DNA from: an uncultured Lachnospiraceae bacterium
Lineage (GTDB): Bacteria > Bacillota_A > Clostridia > Lachnospirales > Lachnospiraceae
Direction: 5' to 3'
NCBI GenBank assembly: GCA_902796775.1
Contig: CADBQK010000282.1
Span: forward strand, 1-5,763
DNA length: 5,763 bases
A program made the translations under genes and the position numbers. The notes under the pieces were generated by a model. It was not told the origin of the DNA. It worked only from the letters and a program-made list of their open reading frames with translations, and did no database searches. This document shows, piece by piece, positions 5,626 to 5,763 of this stretch (within the stretch, counting starts at the first letter, position 1; the number at the start of each line of letters is the position of its first letter).

Positions 5626-5763
5626 TCAATGGCTGCCGTTCTTTTTGCTCTCTTCGATCTGTGCTTCCTTTTCCTGCTTCATCTGCTGTTCCAGGGCCGG
5701 ATCAATATCGTAATGCAGCAGGTGTCCCATCTTTTCCTGCTTTGTGAGCAGATAATAAGCGTC
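5626..5763 (-). CDS. ribBA: 3' end of RibBA: DHBP synthase / GTP cyclohydrolase II (partial)
   Basis: Forty-five codons and a TGA stop are present, starting with DAYYLLTKQEKMGHLLHY; the 5' part is beyond the window edge. The segment YLLTKQEKMGHLL is the characteristic C-terminus of the GTP cyclohydrolase II domain, found at the end of bifunctional RibBA in Firmicutes. The full enzyme makes 3,4-dihydroxy-2-butanone 4-phosphate from ribulose 5-phosphate and opens GTP to the pyrimidine precursor. The bifunctional form is inferred from the position before ribH; a stand-alone RibA would end the same way. Unusually, about 30 residues rich in K, E and Q follow the point where most homologues stop. 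Confidence 0.85.
   Translation of the reverse strand, partial: DAYYLLTKQEKMGHLLHYDIDPALEQQMKQEKEAQIEESKKNGSH

Overview
The window looks like chromosomal DNA of a low-to-mid GC Gram-positive anaerobe, most likely a gut clostridium of the Lachnospiraceae type. This is an inference from strong AGGAGG-type ribosome binding sites, TTGACA/TATAAT promoters, a U-tailed terminator, a YesL-type (DUF624) membrane protein, and a pentulose kinase of the clostridial ribulokinase class. No mobile element, RNA gene or CRISPR array is seen. Every intergenic stretch is shorter than 300 bases.

The layout has two blocks that converge on a terminator at about 2750-2797. The right-hand block is entirely on the minus strand: the 3' end of ribBA (5626-5763, cut by the window edge), ribH (5113-5577), an FGGY pentulose kinase of the AraK ribulokinase type (3456-5051), and a five-helix DUF624 membrane protein (2817-3434, probable TTG start). 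Gaps are 48, 61 and 21 nt and no terminator is visible between them, so the sugar genes may be read together with the riboflavin genes. The left-hand block is a divergent pair sharing 178 bp: an L-xylulokinase-like kinase (lyxK, 223-1731, minus) and a rhamnulose-1-phosphate aldolase (rhaD, 1910-2734, plus). Left of lyxK is the first 14 codons of another minus-strand gene (1-42), with its own consensus promoter and two candidate operators.

Functionally, the sugar genes point to use of rare L-sugars from plant polysaccharides: L-rhamnose and L-lyxose/L-xylulose through lyxK and rhaD, and L-arabinose through the ribulokinase. No isomerase, rhamnulokinase, 4-epimerase, complete transporter or regulator lies in the window. 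The riboflavin genes supply flavin: RibBA makes the C4 unit from ribulose 5-phosphate and the pyrimidine from GTP, and RibH joins them into lumazine. I see no clearly undescribed system. The points most worth a second look are the lyxK/rhaD pairing without rhaB, the double operator arrangement at 131-196, the apparent riboflavin-to-pentulose-kinase read-through, and the charged tail on RibBA.
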